A stretch of 64,000 nucleotides of DNA from Acidilutibacter cellobiosedens (lineage in GTDB: Bacteria; Bacillota; Clostridia; Tissierellales; Acidilutibacteraceae), in assembly GCF_004103715.1 (NCBI RefSeq), contig NZ_CP035282.1, positions 3,620,501 through 3,684,500 on the forward strand, given 5' to 3'. The notes under the pieces are model-generated. The model was not told where the DNA came from, searched no databases, and worked only from the letters and a program-made list of their open reading frames with translations. Every line of letters starts with the position of its first letter. Position 1 is the first letter of the stretch. Below, piece by piece: positions 62,591 to 64,000 of the stretch. The translations under genes were made by a program, and so were the position numbers.

Positions 62591-63841
62591 TTAACCTTCC
62601 TTAATATCTGCGCCTAAATTCAGTAATTTATCTATAATATCCTCATATCCTCTTTCTATGTGATATGCCTTATTTATTTCAGTAACTCCATTAGCGGATA
62701 ATGCTGCTACTATTAGTGCTGCTCCTCCCCTTAAATCTTTGGCTTCCACGCGAGTTCCCATAAGGTTTTCAACACCTTTTATGACAGCAATTCTACCGTC
62801 TACCAATATATTTGCTCCCATTCTTTTCAGTTCATCTACAAATTTAAATCTTCCGTCAAATATAGTTTCCGTAACTACGCTGGTTCCTTTTGTCTTTGAA
62901 AGAAGAGCAGACATCAGTTGCTGCAAATCAGTAGGAAATCCCGGATATGGCAATGTTTTAATATCAACACTCCTTAATTTCTTATTTACAGTAACTCTAA
63001 TAGATTCTCCATATTCCGTTACTTCTACCCCCATTTCTCTCAGCTTTGCCGTTACCGGTTCTAAATGCTTTGGAATAACATTATTTACAATTATATCTCC
63101 CTCTGTGGCAACTCCCATAATCATATACGAACCTGCTTCTATCTGATCCGGAATTACGGAATAATTACATCCCTTAAGCCTTTCTACTCCTACTATTTTA
63201 ATAATATCCGTTCCTGCTCCTATTATTTTCCCTCCGCAAGCATTTATAAAATTAGCAACATCTACTATATGAGGCTCTCTTGCTGCATTTTCAATAATGG
63301 TTATTCCTTCTGCTAATGTTGCTGCCATCATAATATTAATGGTAGCTCCAACACTTACTACATCTAAGTATATTCTATTCCCTCTTAATTTATCAGCCTT
63401 ACATTTTATAATTCCATGATCTATTTCAACTGTAGCGCCAAGAGCTTCAAATCCTTTAATATGCTGATCAATAGGTCTCACCCCTATATCACAGCCTCCC
63501 GGATATAATACTTCGGATTCTTTAAACCTTCCCAATCCCGCTCCTAAAAGGTAATAGGACGCTCTCATTTTTCTATTGATATCATCTGTTAATTTGCATT
63601 TTTCTATATTAGTTGTATCTATCTCCATAGCACCTTTTTCGATTAATTTTACCTTTGCCCCAATCTTAATCAATATCTCTTTTAAACAATCCACGTCTCG
63701 AATCATAGGTAAATTTTCAATTATGCATTTGTCTTTAGTCAGAATCGTCGCTACCATAATAGGTAAAGCTGCATTCTTAAAACCGCTTATATTAACTGTA
63801 CCTCTTAATTTATTTCCACCTTTTATGATTATCTTTTTCAT
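62591..63841 (-). CDS. murA: UDP-N-acetylglucosamine 1-carboxyvinyltransferase MurA
   Basis: 416 aa from the ATG at 63841 (MKKIIIKGGNKLRGTVNISG); a GTG at 63856 would add five residues and neither has a strong ribosome site. YPGGCDIGVRPID carries the catalytic Cys117 attacked by fosfomycin; other blocks are FKNAALPIMVA and GYPGFPTDLQQLMSA-like PGFPTDLQQLMSALL. First committed step of peptidoglycan synthesis, transferring enolpyruvate from PEP. First gene of the murA-walJ-htrA run. Confidence 0.96.
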   Translation of the reverse strand: MKKIIIKGGNKLRGTVNISGFKNAALPIMVATILTKDKCIIENLPMIRDVDCLKEILIKIGAKVKLIEKGAMEIDTTNIEKCKLTDDINRKMRASYYLLGAGLGRFKESEVLYPGGCDIGVRPIDQHIKGFEALGATVEIDHGIIKCKADKLRGNRIYLDVVSVGATINIMMAATLAEGITIIENAAREPHIVDVANFINACGGKIIGAGTDIIKIVGVERLKGCNYSVIPDQIEAGSYMIMGVATEGDIIVNNVIPKHLEPVTAKLREMGVEVTEYGESIRVTVNKKLRSVDIKTLPYPGFPTDLQQLMSALLSKTKGTSVVTETIFDGRFKFVDELKRMGANILVDGRIAVIKGVENLMGTRVEAKDLRGGAALIVAALSANGVTEINKAYHIERGYEDIIDKLLNLGADIKEG

Positions 63842-63930
63842 AAAGTTAAAACCCACTTTCTTATAAGGAATATTGTTAATTGACTAATAACATTATTATA
63901 TCTCTTAAGAACAATAAAATCTACAAAAAG

Positions 63931-63961
63931 TTAAAAGCATTTTCTCGAAGAAAATGCTTAA
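63931..63961 (-). terminator. Hairpin at the right edge
   Basis: 11-bp perfect stem (63935-63945 with 63949-63959) and 3-nt loop, with T-rich sequence on the minus strand. It probably ends a minus-strand gene lying to the right of the window. Confidence 0.6.
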
Positions 63962-64000
63962 AAATTCTCATCTCTTTTTAATATTCATCCAATATGACCT

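Noticed and set aside
63962-64000. 3' end of a further gene at the right edge
   Set aside because: Short open frames end here on the minus strand (for example VILDEY before a TAA), but fewer than 12 codons are visible, too little to call.

Overview
The window is 64 kb of AT-rich bacterial chromosome. Strong purine-rich Shine-Dalgarno sequences (often GGAGG), PRD/PTS regulators, QueT, DUF1836, DUF4342, a walJ-htrA-CxxH/CxxC-rlmH cluster and opp/pst operons of the low-GC Gram-positive type point to a Firmicute. An anaerobic member of the Clostridia or Tissierellia is most likely; this is inference from gene content, since there is no rRNA in the window. Most genes lie on the minus strand. No tRNA, rRNA, CRISPR array or intact prophage was seen.

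Layout. 1-0.9 kb: 3' part of an ABC-F gene. 1-8.4 kb (minus): a P1-type peptidase, then a mannitol-type PTS operon (EIICB, PRD activator, EIIA) with a PfkB sugar-phosphate kinase and a sorbose-1-phosphate-reductase-like dehydrogenase. 8.5-10.2 kb: an IS110-family element with a candidate bridge RNA. 10.3-14.8 kb (plus): a second PTS operon of the ascorbate (Ula) type with its own PRD regulator and a broken SIS isomerase. 15-17.6 kb: UPF0178 protein and RecQ. 17.6-20.2 kb: a patchwork of acquired or decayed DNA (alpha/beta hydrolase, frameshifted IS256 transposase tail, NUDIX protein, an unrecognised ORF).

20.3-27.3 kb: a DUF4342 protein with a two-component system, convergent with pstS-pstC-pstA-pstB-phoU. 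The pst promoters carry two separate arrays of four PhoP-box-like hexamers in exact 11-bp register. 27.3-32.1 kb is decaying: remnants of a sugar ABC transporter operon (ATPase lacking Walker A, isomerase fragment), a NatAB-type exporter, and an arginase-fold gene interrupted by an in-frame TGA. 32.3-42.4 kb holds housekeeping and small genes: TrhA, DUF1836, Xth, a 2-hydroxyacid dehydrogenase, an SDR, a preQ1 riboswitch-queT-queF-ttcA-like operon, TrmH, RNase Z, and an ECF sigma factor with its likely anti-sigma partner.

42.5-57.1 kb is the most coherent accessory system. It has a PrpR-N/sigma-54 activator, a convincing -24/-12 promoter, and an operon encoding a dipeptide ABC transporter (oppDFBC plus binding protein), an M24 creatinase-like protein with altered metal ligands, an Asp/Glu/hydantoin-racemase-like protein, an N-acyl-D-amino-acid deacylase-like protein and an M19 dipeptidase. 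A nitroreductase and an imidazolonepropionase-like amidohydrolase follow. Together these look like uptake and breakdown of D-residue-containing or N-acylated peptides. 57.3-64 kb: a CAAX-protease pseudogene, an APH-family kinase, then rlmH-surE-CxxH/CxxC-htrA-walJ-murA.

How it works together: the left third is sugar PTS metabolism with two self-contained regulators; the middle is phosphate homeostasis and envelope signalling; the right third is peptide scavenging plus the conserved cell-wall/RNA-modification cluster. At least seven broken genes are visible, several of them internal deletions, so the genome appears to be shedding accessory transport genes.
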